Positions 35,426 through 43,702 of a stretch of DNA of 43,921 nucleotides are shown piece by piece (positions within the stretch are counted from its first letter, which is position 1; each line of letters begins with the position of its first letter). The notes beneath the pieces were generated by a model. The model was not told where the DNA came from, did no database searches, and saw only the letters and a program-made list of their open reading frames with translations. The stretch lies in contig CAJXNH010000027.1 in assembly GCA_913057245.1 (NCBI GenBank), positions 1 through 43,921 of the forward strand, read 5' to 3'. This DNA comes from an uncultured Phaeodactylibacter sp. (GTDB taxonomy: Bacteria; Bacteroidota; Bacteroidia; Chitinophagales; Saprospiraceae). Position numbers and translations under genes: made by a program.

Positions 35426-35722
35426 GTACATACAACTCTTTCTGTACGCACTCCTGTTTTATACTCCTCTTCTTTCCCTTGCGCAGATTTTTTTTGGATG
35501 CCTGAGCCGTACGCTTCGGTTTGGAAAAATTGTCTTGCAGGAACCATTCCGGAAGATAGTTTGTATATTAGCCGTATCCGGCAGGGAAAAGACTCTTCTG
35601 TTCGGTAAGCATCTATTCACACTACAGGGTACTTCTTTCGGAAAAACCCCTGTTAAAAAGTGTTAAAATTCCAAGTTCTTTGACACTAACTGATTGATAA
35701 ACAGAGCAATGCAAAGGTTGCT
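35426..35722 (+). promoter_or_regulatory. Presumed CRISPR leader
   Basis: A stretch of 297 bp without a convincing gene immediately precedes the first repeat. The opposite end of the array carries the degenerate repeat, so this side should be the leader, where new spacers enter and transcription begins. The last 60 bp are AT-rich (tgttaaaattccaag, ttctttgacactaac). Short open frames here have no recognisable content. Confidence 0.6.
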
Positions 35723-36420
35723 GTCAGAGAGTATATCCAGTCCAGAGTAGGATTAAGACGTCATCCTTTCCAGAACATCAGCCATGAACTCCGCGTTGTC
35801 AGAGAGTATATCCAGTCCAGAGTAGGATTAAGACATAGTCTCCCAAGACGCGGAACTCGTCCGCTTCTACGGTCAGAGAGTATATCCAGTCCAGAGTAGG
35901 ATTAAGACGAACAGCAATGTTCCCCGGAAACAGAAGTGCCGAGCAGGTCAGAGAGTATATCCAGTCCAGAGTAGGATTAAGACCAAACACCCACACGTTG
36001 GGTGCTCCCATTTTTTTCCCTGTCAGAGAGTATATCCAGTCCAGAGTAGGATTAAGACCCAGTCTTTCCAATGACTGGATAAGATCATTCCGTCGTCAGA
36101 GAGTATATCCAGTCCAGAGTAGGATTAAGACTGTCGTGGGGAGTCAGATTGATCAAATTAGTCATGTCAGAGAGTATATCCAGTCCAGAGTAGGATTAAG
36201 ACCTCACCCCCCGGAGACTGAGCAGTGGCATTCATATCGTCAGAGAGTATATCCAGTCCAGAGTAGGATTAAGACATCGTATTCCAACACACCAACGGTC
36301 GTCATGCCGTGTCAGAGAGTATATCCAGTCCAGAGTAGGATTAAGACTGTAAAGCACAACATGACCGTTTGCTTGAATGGTGGGTCAGAGTACATATCCA
36401 GTCCAGAGTAGGATCCGCTC
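35723..36420 (+). CRISPR. CRISPR array, 10 repeats and 9 spacers
   Basis: Nine identical 37-nt repeats (starting GTCAGAGAGTATATCC, ending GTAGGATTAAGAC) begin at 35723, 35798, 35872, 35947, 36022, 36095, 36166, 36239 and 36311. A tenth at 36384 is degenerate: tac for agt near its start and a lost 3' end. Spacers are 38, 37, 38, 38, 36, 34, 36, 35 and 36 nt and all different. Terminal decay on the right places the leader on the left and transcription on the plus strand. The repeat has short complementary ends (GTC/GAC) and a possible ATCC/GGAT stem. Spacer length suits type I or III better than II or VI, but no cas gene is in the window, so the type is undetermined. No spacer was seen to match other parts of the window. 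Confidence 0.97.
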
Positions 36421-36574
36421 GTTTATCTTTCAGTTAATGTCTATTGGTAAGTTTAGAAAGCACCGTATACTGCATACGGCTGGCTGTAATCACAGTTTAC
36501 GCCAGCTCCTTACAAGCTTCCGCCAGCCAGGCAAACTCACTTCAGAAGCGATTTATGGAACTTTTTGCGTACTG

Positions 36575-36590
36575 CGGACAACGTTGTCCG
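36575..36590. repeat. Perfect 16-bp palindrome
   Basis: cggacaac/gttgtccg with no spacer. It is part of the direct repeat that recurs at 36833-36850. Confidence 0.7.
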
Positions 36591-36826
36591 GGGTGAGCCA
36601 GAAGTTATTATTCAGTCTGCCAGACTACGTCTGTAGCGTAGGCAAGGTCTGCGTTAAGCAGAAAAGCTGTCAAAATTTTTTCGGGAATTTTACGCACGTT
36701 TCAAACAAAAACGTTTTTCAAGTTGTTAGCTTCGTACTTGCTCCGCAGAGCTTCACTGCGTAACTGCAACCGCTGCTTGCCAGCATCGCTTACAGGCACT
36801 TCGTTCCGTCAGCTTCGCACCGACTA

Positions 36827-36840
36827 TGTCAGTACTGACA
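36827..36840. repeat. Perfect 14-bp palindrome
   Basis: tgtcagt/actgaca with no spacer, directly followed by acgtggtccg, which completes the second copy of the direct repeat. Confidence 0.7.
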
Positions 36841-37036
36841 ACGTGGTCCGTTCTTGCTACAATTGTTGAAGCGGGGTTTCTGTACCTCCTTTGGGTTCTG
36901 ACAGTCAATATTTCATTAGAGACGACAACTTGCCATCTTCTTCTCGATCCTATTAAGTAAATTTTTTATCTGCGGCAATCAAAGCACAGTTCTTTAGTAC
37001 GCAAAGTATACCTTATTTTAAATATTAACCTTGCTA

Positions 37037-39589
37037 TTAACTCAATGTCTCTTCTAGTGTTTCCTTAAATTCATTCTCGTTTGCATTGTTATAGAAAGGT
37101 ACTCCTGTAATCAAGTATTTGTCCGTGTCAATCTTGATGGTTTTCTTTTCTTCTCTAATCTCTTTCAGGAAGTCTTCTTTCCATTTGTCGTTGGCAACAA
37201 GATGAGCACCTTTCGGCTCAATAAATACCTGATAGGTCAGTTCTTCTCCGTCTTTTTGTTTGCAGAAGAGAATGAAGTCAGGCTCAAAAGCACGACCCAA
37301 CTTGTCAAATATTTTCAGTTCTCGTTCATTTCTTATCAGATAGATATTGGTGTACTTTTTCTCTAAATGCTCAAAACGTCTGGCGAACATTTTTACAAAT
37401 TCCTTCTCTTCACTTGTTCCATAATTAGCGTTGTAAACGTACCACTCAGGTTCACTCACCACATCTAATTGTCCGTCTGCTCGCTCGCTATCTTTATAAA
37501 CCTTAATCTCTTTGTCTTTGAAAACTTTGTGGACGTAATCTTTAACATAGGCGGAACCTTCGTACTCGGTCAGGTTCGACTTTATCTCTATTTCAATTGT
37601 GTCAAGAAGACCATTGATGGCAAATAAATAGTCTTTATGGTTGATGTTCTCCAAACGGCTTTTTGTTCCGTTAAATGTTATTTCTAATCCACCTAGATAA
37701 TCTTTGCTTTCAACGAAGTTGGACAAGGATTTGACATTTGGAAAATATCTCTCCAAGCTGTCGAAGTAGTAAAACGGATTTTGCGATAAGGCAAAGCGAA
37801 TGATGTGTTTTGGAATGTCCTTTACCAAAATGTCCTTTTGCTCAATCTTACCTGTATCACCGTTTTCTTCTTCTTTGGTGAATACGCCTGTCATACGTCC
37901 AACTCCAGATGAAAGGGTATAGCTGAAGTTTTTCTTCTTTACGCCTAAATCAGCGAATGACTTTACATTTTCGTAACTCTTTTCAATCTTTTTGTTGAAT
38001 ATTACCTGTCCAGTTTTATAAAAGTCTGTTTTCTTAAATTCAGGTTTAAGTTCAAGTGATAGCTGGACGGTGTTATCATCATCTTCATAAATTCCTGTAT
38101 CAATTAATGCCTGTTTCAGTTCTGAAATGTAGCGGCTATCTTCTTTAGTGTGATAATACAGTTCTTCAAGGGTTTTCAGGTCGTTGGAAATATCGTCATC
38201 AAACTTTCGGGTAAATGGGTCTTGACCTTTTTCCAACTTGAACGGAAAGTACCTTGCGCCTCTACCAACTAACTGAGCTTCAGAAATGGTGGTTTTTCCT
38301 GGCTTTCCTGTTCGACCGTCTCGACCTTCATACAAGCGGACAATATCAAACAGGTTTAGAACATCCCACCCTTCATTTAGCTTCTGAACGGCAAAAACAG
38401 CTCGGATGGGGTTGTTTTCATCCTCTAAAGTATTAAGCAAAATCTGATTAGTTTCAGCCTCGGCATCATTGTTTGCACTAATACAGTTTTCTTCCTTGAA
38501 ATTCGCTTTGATGCGTTTGGCTATCTCCGTATTTGAAATGCCTTTTGCTTCAAAAAAACGAAATGCCTTTTGTACAATCGGTACCGTTGAGGTGTGCTGA
38601 ACGGCATACACCATTTTAGGGGAAAAATCCTCAATAAGCTTATGAAAACTAGCTTTGTTCTGTTCAGACTCCTTAATTGTTCTTTTGGCTTTGAACAGAA
38701 TTACCGGTTTTAGATTAATGTTATTGGATGTCGCCAATTCCTGACGATAAAGGTTTAGAATCAATGCCTGAATAATACGTTCTTTTTCTTCATAAAGAGA
38801 ACGAATCAGGTTGATTTCTTTGGAATACTTATCTAGACGAAATTGAGCCAAGTCGTATTTGTAGATAACCTTGTCCTGATACTTCTCGGCTATTTCACGA
38901 CTTTCATAATCTAGGGTTGCTGTAAACTCTAGAAGGATATTATTTAAATTAGATACATGTACTTTTTTTACAGTGTCTTCCCAACTACCAAACAGTTTCC
39001 CTTTTTTTGTACCCGAACTTAAATGATGAGCTTCATCGGCAATTAGTACAATTTCTCTATTTTCAAAATCTTCAAAGGTGACGCTGTTCTCTTTGGTATT
39101 GTTCAGGTCAATATGCAGTTGCTGAATGGTGGTAAACTTGATGTTAATGTTTTCCGTGTCGGCTTCTTCAAAGTTTTCAACTTCTTTGATAAGTACTTCT
39201 CTGCCGTCAACCACCAGTTTATTATTGAACAGGTATTTACTGGCTTGTGGATTCAGAAAATTGTCTTTAGTTTTCTTGATGATGTTGTTGCTGTTCACGA
39301 AGAACAGAAAGCTGCGATACCCTTTTTCATACAAGTAAAGCATCAAGCCTGCCATTATCAGGGTCTTGCCACTTCCTGTTGCCATATTGTAAAGCAGATG
39401 AAATGGTTTGTGTGGCTTGCCCTCAAAATCTTCGTTGTAGCAAAGGATGAAACGTTGGAACGCCTCAATCTGATAAGGTCGCTGACCATAACCTGGGCGA
39501 AGGTTATCTAAAATGGTGTTGGGTACTTCGGTGCGTGCAAGTTCTCTTTTGCCAAATTCCTGCACGATGGTATTGTATAAATATGCCAT
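37037..39589 (-). CDS. res: Type III restriction endonuclease subunit Res
   Basis: 850 residues. A superfamily 2 helicase-translocase is joined to a C-terminal nuclease; with Mod it cuts DNA bearing unmodified head-to-head sites. Walker A is MATGSGKT (69-76), the DEAH box is ADEAHH (184-189), motif III is FTATLDY, and motif VI is QLVGRGARYFP. The PD-(D/E)xK nuclease is read from FEPDFILF (about 768-775) and FIEPKG (about 789-794). It lies 4 bp after mod in the same operon. Base composition is clearly AT-richer than in housekeeping neighbours, suggesting horizontal origin. A Cas3 assignment was considered and dropped: there is no HD nuclease, and the C-terminal EPK nuclease and Mod partner are diagnostic. 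Confidence 0.95.
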   Translation of the reverse strand: MAYLYNTIVQEFGKRELARTEVPNTILDNLRPGYGQRPYQIEAFQRFILCYNEDFEGKPHKPFHLLYNMATGSGKTLIMAGLMLYLYEKGYRSFLFFVNSNNIIKKTKDNFLNPQASKYLFNNKLVVDGREVLIKEVENFEEADTENINIKFTTIQQLHIDLNNTKENSVTFEDFENREIVLIADEAHHLSSGTKKGKLFGSWEDTVKKVHVSNLNNILLEFTATLDYESREIAEKYQDKVIYKYDLAQFRLDKYSKEINLIRSLYEEKERIIQALILNLYRQELATSNNINLKPVILFKAKRTIKESEQNKASFHKLIEDFSPKMVYAVQHTSTVPIVQKAFRFFEAKGISNTEIAKRIKANFKEENCISANNDAEAETNQILLNTLEDENNPIRAVFAVQKLNEGWDVLNLFDIVRLYEGRDGRTGKPGKTTISEAQLVGRGARYFPFKLEKGQDPFTRKFDDDISNDLKTLEELYYHTKEDSRYISELKQALIDTGIYEDDDNTVQLSLELKPEFKKTDFYKTGQVIFNKKIEKSYENVKSFADLGVKKKNFSYTLSSGVGRMTGVFTKEEENGDTGKIEQKDILVKDIPKHIIRFALSQNPFYYFDSLERYFPNVKSLSNFVESKDYLGGLEITFNGTKSRLENINHKDYLFAINGLLDTIEIEIKSNLTEYEGSAYVKDYVHKVFKDKEIKVYKDSERADGQLDVVSEPEWYVYNANYGTSEEKEFVKMFARRFEHLEKKYTNIYLIRNERELKIFDKLGRAFEPDFILFCKQKDGEELTYQVFIEPKGAHLVANDKWKEDFLKEIREEKKTIKIDTDKYLITGVPFYNNANENEFKETLEETLS

Positions 39590-39593
39590 AGTG

Positions 39594-41588
39594 CTACTTG
39601 TTTTCTACTTGGTAAAAGTCTTGGGTTACTTGCTTTTCTTCATCCGTGCATTCAAAGTCTTTATCGTTAAGTGAGGAAAGGTTTACGTACAACTGGTTTT
39701 TGTCCAGTAATTCGCAAAGGTGTTGTTTCTGTTCTTTCAGACTCAATGCTTTGAAGTCCTCAAAATGTTCATCCTGTTTTTTGATGTCCACATTATAGTT
39801 CAAAAAGCTTTTAGCTTTCATCTGTTCCCAAATTGCCAAAAGAGCTTTGGTGTCTTTGGCTTCTTCAATCTGGTCAATGAAAATTTGGTTGTATTTTTTG
39901 AGTTCGAGATAGGTGAATGAACCACCGCCTTTCCAGTTTAATTCTTTTGAAATCCCGCCTTGTTCGCCTTCAACTACTTTACAAAGCCTCACTGTAGGCA
40001 GTTCCTGAACGTAATCCATCTGTTCAATACCTATGTATTGACGATTCATTTTGTGTGCGACACATGCTGTTGTTCCCGACCCAACAAAGAAATCCAAAAC
40101 AATGTCATTTTGATTTGTTGCAAGATTGATTATTCGATAGAGTAATTCTTCTGGTTTCTTACCATTGGTGAAACTTACTCCCCCTTCATTTTGAGTATTT
40201 TGAAAATCTATGTCATCCCAAAAATCACATAGAAGCATAGCGAAGTCTCTGGATATTTTGCCATTATAAATTACTTCATTAAGGCTCTTTGACAAAGGGG
40301 TTAATTGTCTCCCGTTGTAAAACATAACTTCGTTTTCAGCGTCCTTATTGATGAACAAGACTTTGTCGACAAGCTTTCTTGATTTTTCTTTAAGTTCTTG
40401 ATTTTTATGCGATTGAGTTTGACAGATTAAGTCTGAATATTCCAAATAAAATTTCCTGTGCTTCTCATTTTCTATATCAAAGTCCTTAATCGAAGATGAG
40501 TTGGGCAATACTTTATGCTCCTTTAAAACTTCTATTAGTGGTCTGACGGTTTCCTCCTTTCTGTCCAAAAAATAATTGAAGTGGGTATCCCACTTATCTT
40601 TTCGCTTGTATTGTGGATTCAGCCTTGCATTTGATGTTTTGCGATAAACAACTATGAAATCTTTTTGCTTGATAATAGTTTTGTCTTTATGGACTGTTTT
40701 AGTACCGCTTGGTGTTGATGATTTTACAGCAATGGTATTTATGTAATTTTCTCTACCGAAGACTTCATCACAAAGTATTTTTAAATAAGCCTCCTCTATT
40801 TGGTCAAGATGTATGAAGATTAAGCCTGAATCCGATAAAAGGGTTTTGGCAAATTTTAATCTGTTTTCAATAAATGTTAGCCACGTTGAATGATTGAAAC
40901 TATCGTTATATCGGAAGCTGTCATTATCAGTATTAAAAGGTGGGTCTATGTAAATCAGCTTAACCTTTCCTGCAAATTCCTTTTTCAGTGAATGCAAAGC
41001 CAACAGATTGTTGCCTTTAATAATTAGGTTGTCGGTTAAGGTGTTTTCAGGCAGTCCTCTTTTTTTGTTCAGTTCGGAATCACGAGTAAAACTGCTAAAA
41101 GCGTGTTCTCCGTCTTTGTCAAACACTTTTGCGTTGGTCAGCACTTTGGGTTCGAGTAGTTGGGTTATTTCGTCCTGAGCCAGTATTTCGTTGAAGAAGA
41201 TTTCCTCCCGTTTCTGTTCTTCACGGCTTTGTCCGCCTTCCAGTATGCAGTCTTTGAATGGCCATACTAAAGCAACTTCATTGCGTTGTTTGAGGTATTT
41301 GCCACCAATAGTCAGTCCAACCTTGTTTTTATATTGGGTGTAGCTGTCGTTCAGGTAGTTTTTCTGCTCCAGAAATTGCACAAAGAGGTTTTGGTTAAAA
41401 ACTAATGTGCCTTTTACGTCCACAAAGAATTTTGCTTTTAGCGCTGCATTGTCTAATAGCAGGGCTATCAGTTCGCCATCAAAGTTTTGAGCTTTGTTTA
41501 TCACCACCCACTTTTTCAGTTCTCCATTGTCGCTCACAAAGTTGGGTTCGTTTTTGAGCTGTTTTTCTAATTCTTCGTACAGTTTCAT
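39594..41588 (-). CDS. mod: Type III DNA methyltransferase subunit Mod (adenine N6)
   Basis: 664 residues. It methylates adenine in its recognition site and gives specificity to the Res complex. The beta-class order is seen: catalytic motif IV DPPF (215-218, in IYIDPPFNTDNDSF) comes before the AdoMet-binding motif I FVGSGTT (501-507, in VLDFFVGSGTTACVAHKMNR). The intervening region of about 280 residues should hold the target-recognition domain, which is the variable part of the protein. Length is normal. No simple-sequence repeats that would cause phase variation were noticed. First gene of the mod-res operon, AT-rich like res. Confidence 0.95.
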   Translation of the reverse strand: MKLYEELEKQLKNEPNFVSDNGELKKWVVINKAQNFDGELIALLLDNAALKAKFFVDVKGTLVFNQNLFVQFLEQKNYLNDSYTQYKNKVGLTIGGKYLKQRNEVALVWPFKDCILEGGQSREEQKREEIFFNEILAQDEITQLLEPKVLTNAKVFDKDGEHAFSSFTRDSELNKKRGLPENTLTDNLIIKGNNLLALHSLKKEFAGKVKLIYIDPPFNTDNDSFRYNDSFNHSTWLTFIENRLKFAKTLLSDSGLIFIHLDQIEEAYLKILCDEVFGRENYINTIAVKSSTPSGTKTVHKDKTIIKQKDFIVVYRKTSNARLNPQYKRKDKWDTHFNYFLDRKEETVRPLIEVLKEHKVLPNSSSIKDFDIENEKHRKFYLEYSDLICQTQSHKNQELKEKSRKLVDKVLFINKDAENEVMFYNGRQLTPLSKSLNEVIYNGKISRDFAMLLCDFWDDIDFQNTQNEGGVSFTNGKKPEELLYRIINLATNQNDIVLDFFVGSGTTACVAHKMNRQYIGIEQMDYVQELPTVRLCKVVEGEQGGISKELNWKGGGSFTYLELKKYNQIFIDQIEEAKDTKALLAIWEQMKAKSFLNYNVDIKKQDEHFEDFKALSLKEQKQHLCELLDKNQLYVNLSSLNDKDFECTDEEKQVTQDFYQVENK

Positions 41589-41672
41589 TTATGTTTTTTT
41601 TCCTTTCGATTCATGTTTTAGTTTAGCGATGCCTAATACATGGCTACCTCTTCTAGAAGCTCATGCATTCTA

Positions 41673-43232
41673 CTACGACTCCCCAACCAGCCGATACATC
41701 CCCTCCAGCTCCAAATCTTCACCCCACCACCGGACAAGGTCGTATTCTTCACCAGGCTCCTTATCCGCCCGCATGTTAAGATAGTCAGCGTAAAGCTTTT
41801 CGGCTTTCTTGTACAGTCTCGGCTCTTTGATCTCTCCGGTCATATCAAGACCGAACAGGTCCCGGAACAGGAATAGCTGAGTAAAAGACAGCGTGATATT
41901 AGCGTCACGGACGAACCTGGGCGAGTACACCTTTGCCGACTCTGTGTTCGCGCCTTCTACCGCTTCCTGATTGAGCTTAAGCAAGCTTAGGAACTGAATC
42001 GGGCGAAGTGCCGGGTAGCGCTCATACAACCGCTGCTCGATGAAAAGATCGATTGGCGCATTGTATATCTGTGAGTTGATACCGTGGAACAGCATATCCA
42101 GGAAACCGTCAATCCGGCTCTCGTCAAAGCCTGCTTTTGCCAGGCGTTTTTGAGCAGCCCCTGTACGGCTACGGAAAAGCTGAACCTCTTTGTTCTGTGC
42201 GAGGAATAACTGGTTTTCGTCAATTTCCCGAGCCTCCATAATTAATTCCAGGTGAATCAGCTCATGCATGATCAGGTGAGCTACAGCAGTATACTTTGGC
42301 TTGTACAGCACACGGTGAACATCCCGTTTTTTGTATTCTGCTACCTCCAGTTTAGCAGCGGTAGGGATATTGTCGCTTGGTTCTATCTCGATCAGCCTGC
42401 CTGTGGCGTTTTCCAGTTCCTGGTGCAGGTTATGGTACAGCTCCTCAGCTGTGACTGTTTCCGCATAGTACGATGCCGCTTCGATCATCAACCCTCTAAG
42501 CGGGCGTATGAGGGTCCGGAATTGATCGTTATTTCCCGCTGAGGACATTGCCCGGCAGCAGTAATCAAAGCATTCAGCGTAATCTGCGGTTTTAAAGCTG
42601 GTTAACGCAAGTCCGTAAAGCGCATAGGGGAAGTTTGGCTCCGCTTCCAATGCACGCTTGAAGAAGACCGCTCCCTGTTCGAGCTGACCGCTTTTTGAGA
42701 GTACCCCACCGATATTGTTAAGGGCAAGGTAGTTGTCCGGCTCCAGCTCCATAACTTTATCGAAGAAGACCTGGGCTGTCTCCAGGTCACCTTTCCCTTC
42801 GGCGTAAAGGTTCCCCATTACGATCAGCGATTCCGTATGGTTAGGGTCCCACTTCAGAGCATCGATCAGGTAGTCCATAGCACCTTCCTTATCGCCTTCC
42901 TCAGCCAGGCACTGACCGTAAACGCGGAACAGCTCAGCGTTCTGTGTCCCTTCGTCCAGGAGTGGCTTGATCAGCGCTTTGGCGCGGTCATAAGAGCCCT
43001 TAGCAGCCAGTTTCAGCGCATCCTGGTAGACTTTATTGACCTTTGCGACCTTCTGCTCGTCCAAAGAAATTTGAACAATCTCGTCCTCTATTTTCACCTC
43101 TGGCGTATAACCACCACGGCTGTAGGCATTGCGCAGGTACTGAGCCAGGCGGCTGTTATCCTGCCAGTCGTCGTCCTTTAAGCCGGGAAAGAGCTGCCCC
43201 AGGAAAGCGTCCTTTTTGAGGTTAATCTGCAT
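41673..43232 (-). CDS. TPR protein with HELIH putative zinc-peptidase motif
   Basis: 519 residues, without signal peptide or membrane span. About 60-235 consists of tetratricopeptide repeats (YQDALKLAAKGSYDRAKALIKPLL, AELFRVYGQCLAEEGDKEGAMDYLIDALKWDP, SLIVMGNLYAEGKGDLETAQVFFDKVMELEPD, ALNNIGGVLSKSGQLEQGAVFFKRALEAEP). The C-terminal half has HLIMHELIHLELIMEAREI: HELIH at 323-327 fits HExxH, and one of the Glu residues shortly after could be the third ligand. The rest is helical and not assigned. TPRs usually bind partner proteins, so a TPR-guided cytoplasmic metallopeptidase is possible. Base composition is back to the chromosomal norm, marking the right edge of the restriction island. Confidence 0.75.
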   Translation of the reverse strand: MQINLKKDAFLGQLFPGLKDDDWQDNSRLAQYLRNAYSRGGYTPEVKIEDEIVQISLDEQKVAKVNKVYQDALKLAAKGSYDRAKALIKPLLDEGTQNAELFRVYGQCLAEEGDKEGAMDYLIDALKWDPNHTESLIVMGNLYAEGKGDLETAQVFFDKVMELEPDNYLALNNIGGVLSKSGQLEQGAVFFKRALEAEPNFPYALYGLALTSFKTADYAECFDYCCRAMSSAGNNDQFRTLIRPLRGLMIEAASYYAETVTAEELYHNLHQELENATGRLIEIEPSDNIPTAAKLEVAEYKKRDVHRVLYKPKYTAVAHLIMHELIHLELIMEAREIDENQLFLAQNKEVQLFRSRTGAAQKRLAKAGFDESRIDGFLDMLFHGINSQIYNAPIDLFIEQRLYERYPALRPIQFLSLLKLNQEAVEGANTESAKVYSPRFVRDANITLSFTQLFLFRDLFGLDMTGEIKEPRLYKKAEKLYADYLNMRADKEPGEEYDLVRWWGEDLELEGMYRLVGES

Positions 43233-43702
43233 ATAGCGGGTTCGAGTTGGTCAGGGGTGAAGATAGGATGTTTGGACGAAAGTTGGAAGTGGAGGGGATG
43301 TATTCGTTGCTTAAAACCCATTGGGGCGGGTTCAGCTGAAGCAGGACTTCTCAGAGGGCGTTGAGCTGGACCTTTCTTTTCTGAGACCGGGGATGTACTT
43401 GGTGTGGGTTGGGGAGCGGTGGTTTAGGGTTTTGAAGTAGGCGTAAACTAGTTGCAGTACGTAGCGGAGCGGAGTATTGCCGGCTGCACTGTGTGTGTGC
43501 CACGAATGGCAAACTTTCCGATAAAGATAGCGAGAACATCGGAAGAGCAAACATCTTGAAAGCAAGATTTACTTGTAGACTACTACCAGCTAATCAGGTC
43601 AAGTTAACAAACTGCCGAGTACGAGACCCGTATGGTCGGTGGTGTGAGAGGCGTACGCCGCTCAATTATGGGCGGAGCCGTCTACTCGATTCTCTGTAGT
43701 TT
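43233..43702. other. Intergenic region holding a group II intron remnant
   Basis: 470 bp between the TPR gene and the SGNH fragment. The left 260 bp show nothing identifiable. The right part (43495-43690) carries group II intron-like ends. gcgtaaac, the core of the iterons behind tRNA-Asp, occurs once at 43441-43448. Confidence 0.5.
43495..43690 (+). ncRNA. Shrunken group II intron (5' end and domains V-VI)
   Basis: The 3' part is the clear signal. 43611-43643 folds into a 33-nt domain V-like hairpin: stem ACTGCCGA/TCGGTGGT, 2-nt bulge GG, inner stem GTACG/CGTAT and a short loop. Next come the phrase ggtgtgagaggc, a domain VI-like stem-loop (ccgctc/gggcgg) and ctactcgat. These are familiar from bacterial group II introns just behind the reverse transcriptase gene. 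At 43495 gtgtgccacgaatggc resembles an intron 5' end (GTGTG plus a small hairpin). Only about 196 nt separate the ends, and no reverse transcriptase is present. The expected catalytic triad CGC/AGC reads TGC here. Probably a deleted, inactive copy. Confidence 0.6.

Larger units (their letters stand above)
36421..37036. other. Palindrome-rich non-coding region after the CRISPR array
   Basis: 616 bp with no believable gene. It holds a hairpin at 36463-36479 (ccgtat/atacgg), a 16-bp perfect palindrome at 36575-36590 (cggacaacgttgtccg) and a 14-bp one at 36827-36840 (tgtcagtactgaca). Several short stems (e.g. cagac/gtctg, tctgc/gcaga) lie between 36615 and 36665. A direct repeat tactg-(cgg)-acaacgtkgtccg is present at 36570-36590 and 36833-36850, so about 260 bp are flanked by related copies. 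An open frame at 36377-36763 runs through these structures and the last repeat and is not credible. Confidence 0.55.

Noticed and set aside
35799..36411. Open frames running through the CRISPR repeats on both strands
   Set aside because: Their text is the translated repeat (RVYPVQSRIKT or LNPTLDWIYSLT) with changing spacer residues. It is an artefact of repeats without stops.
37037..39589. Helicase-nuclease considered as Cas3 or another cas gene for the adjacent array
   Set aside because: It has a C-terminal EPK nuclease instead of HD, and sits 4 bp behind a Mod methyltransferase. It is a type III Res subunit.
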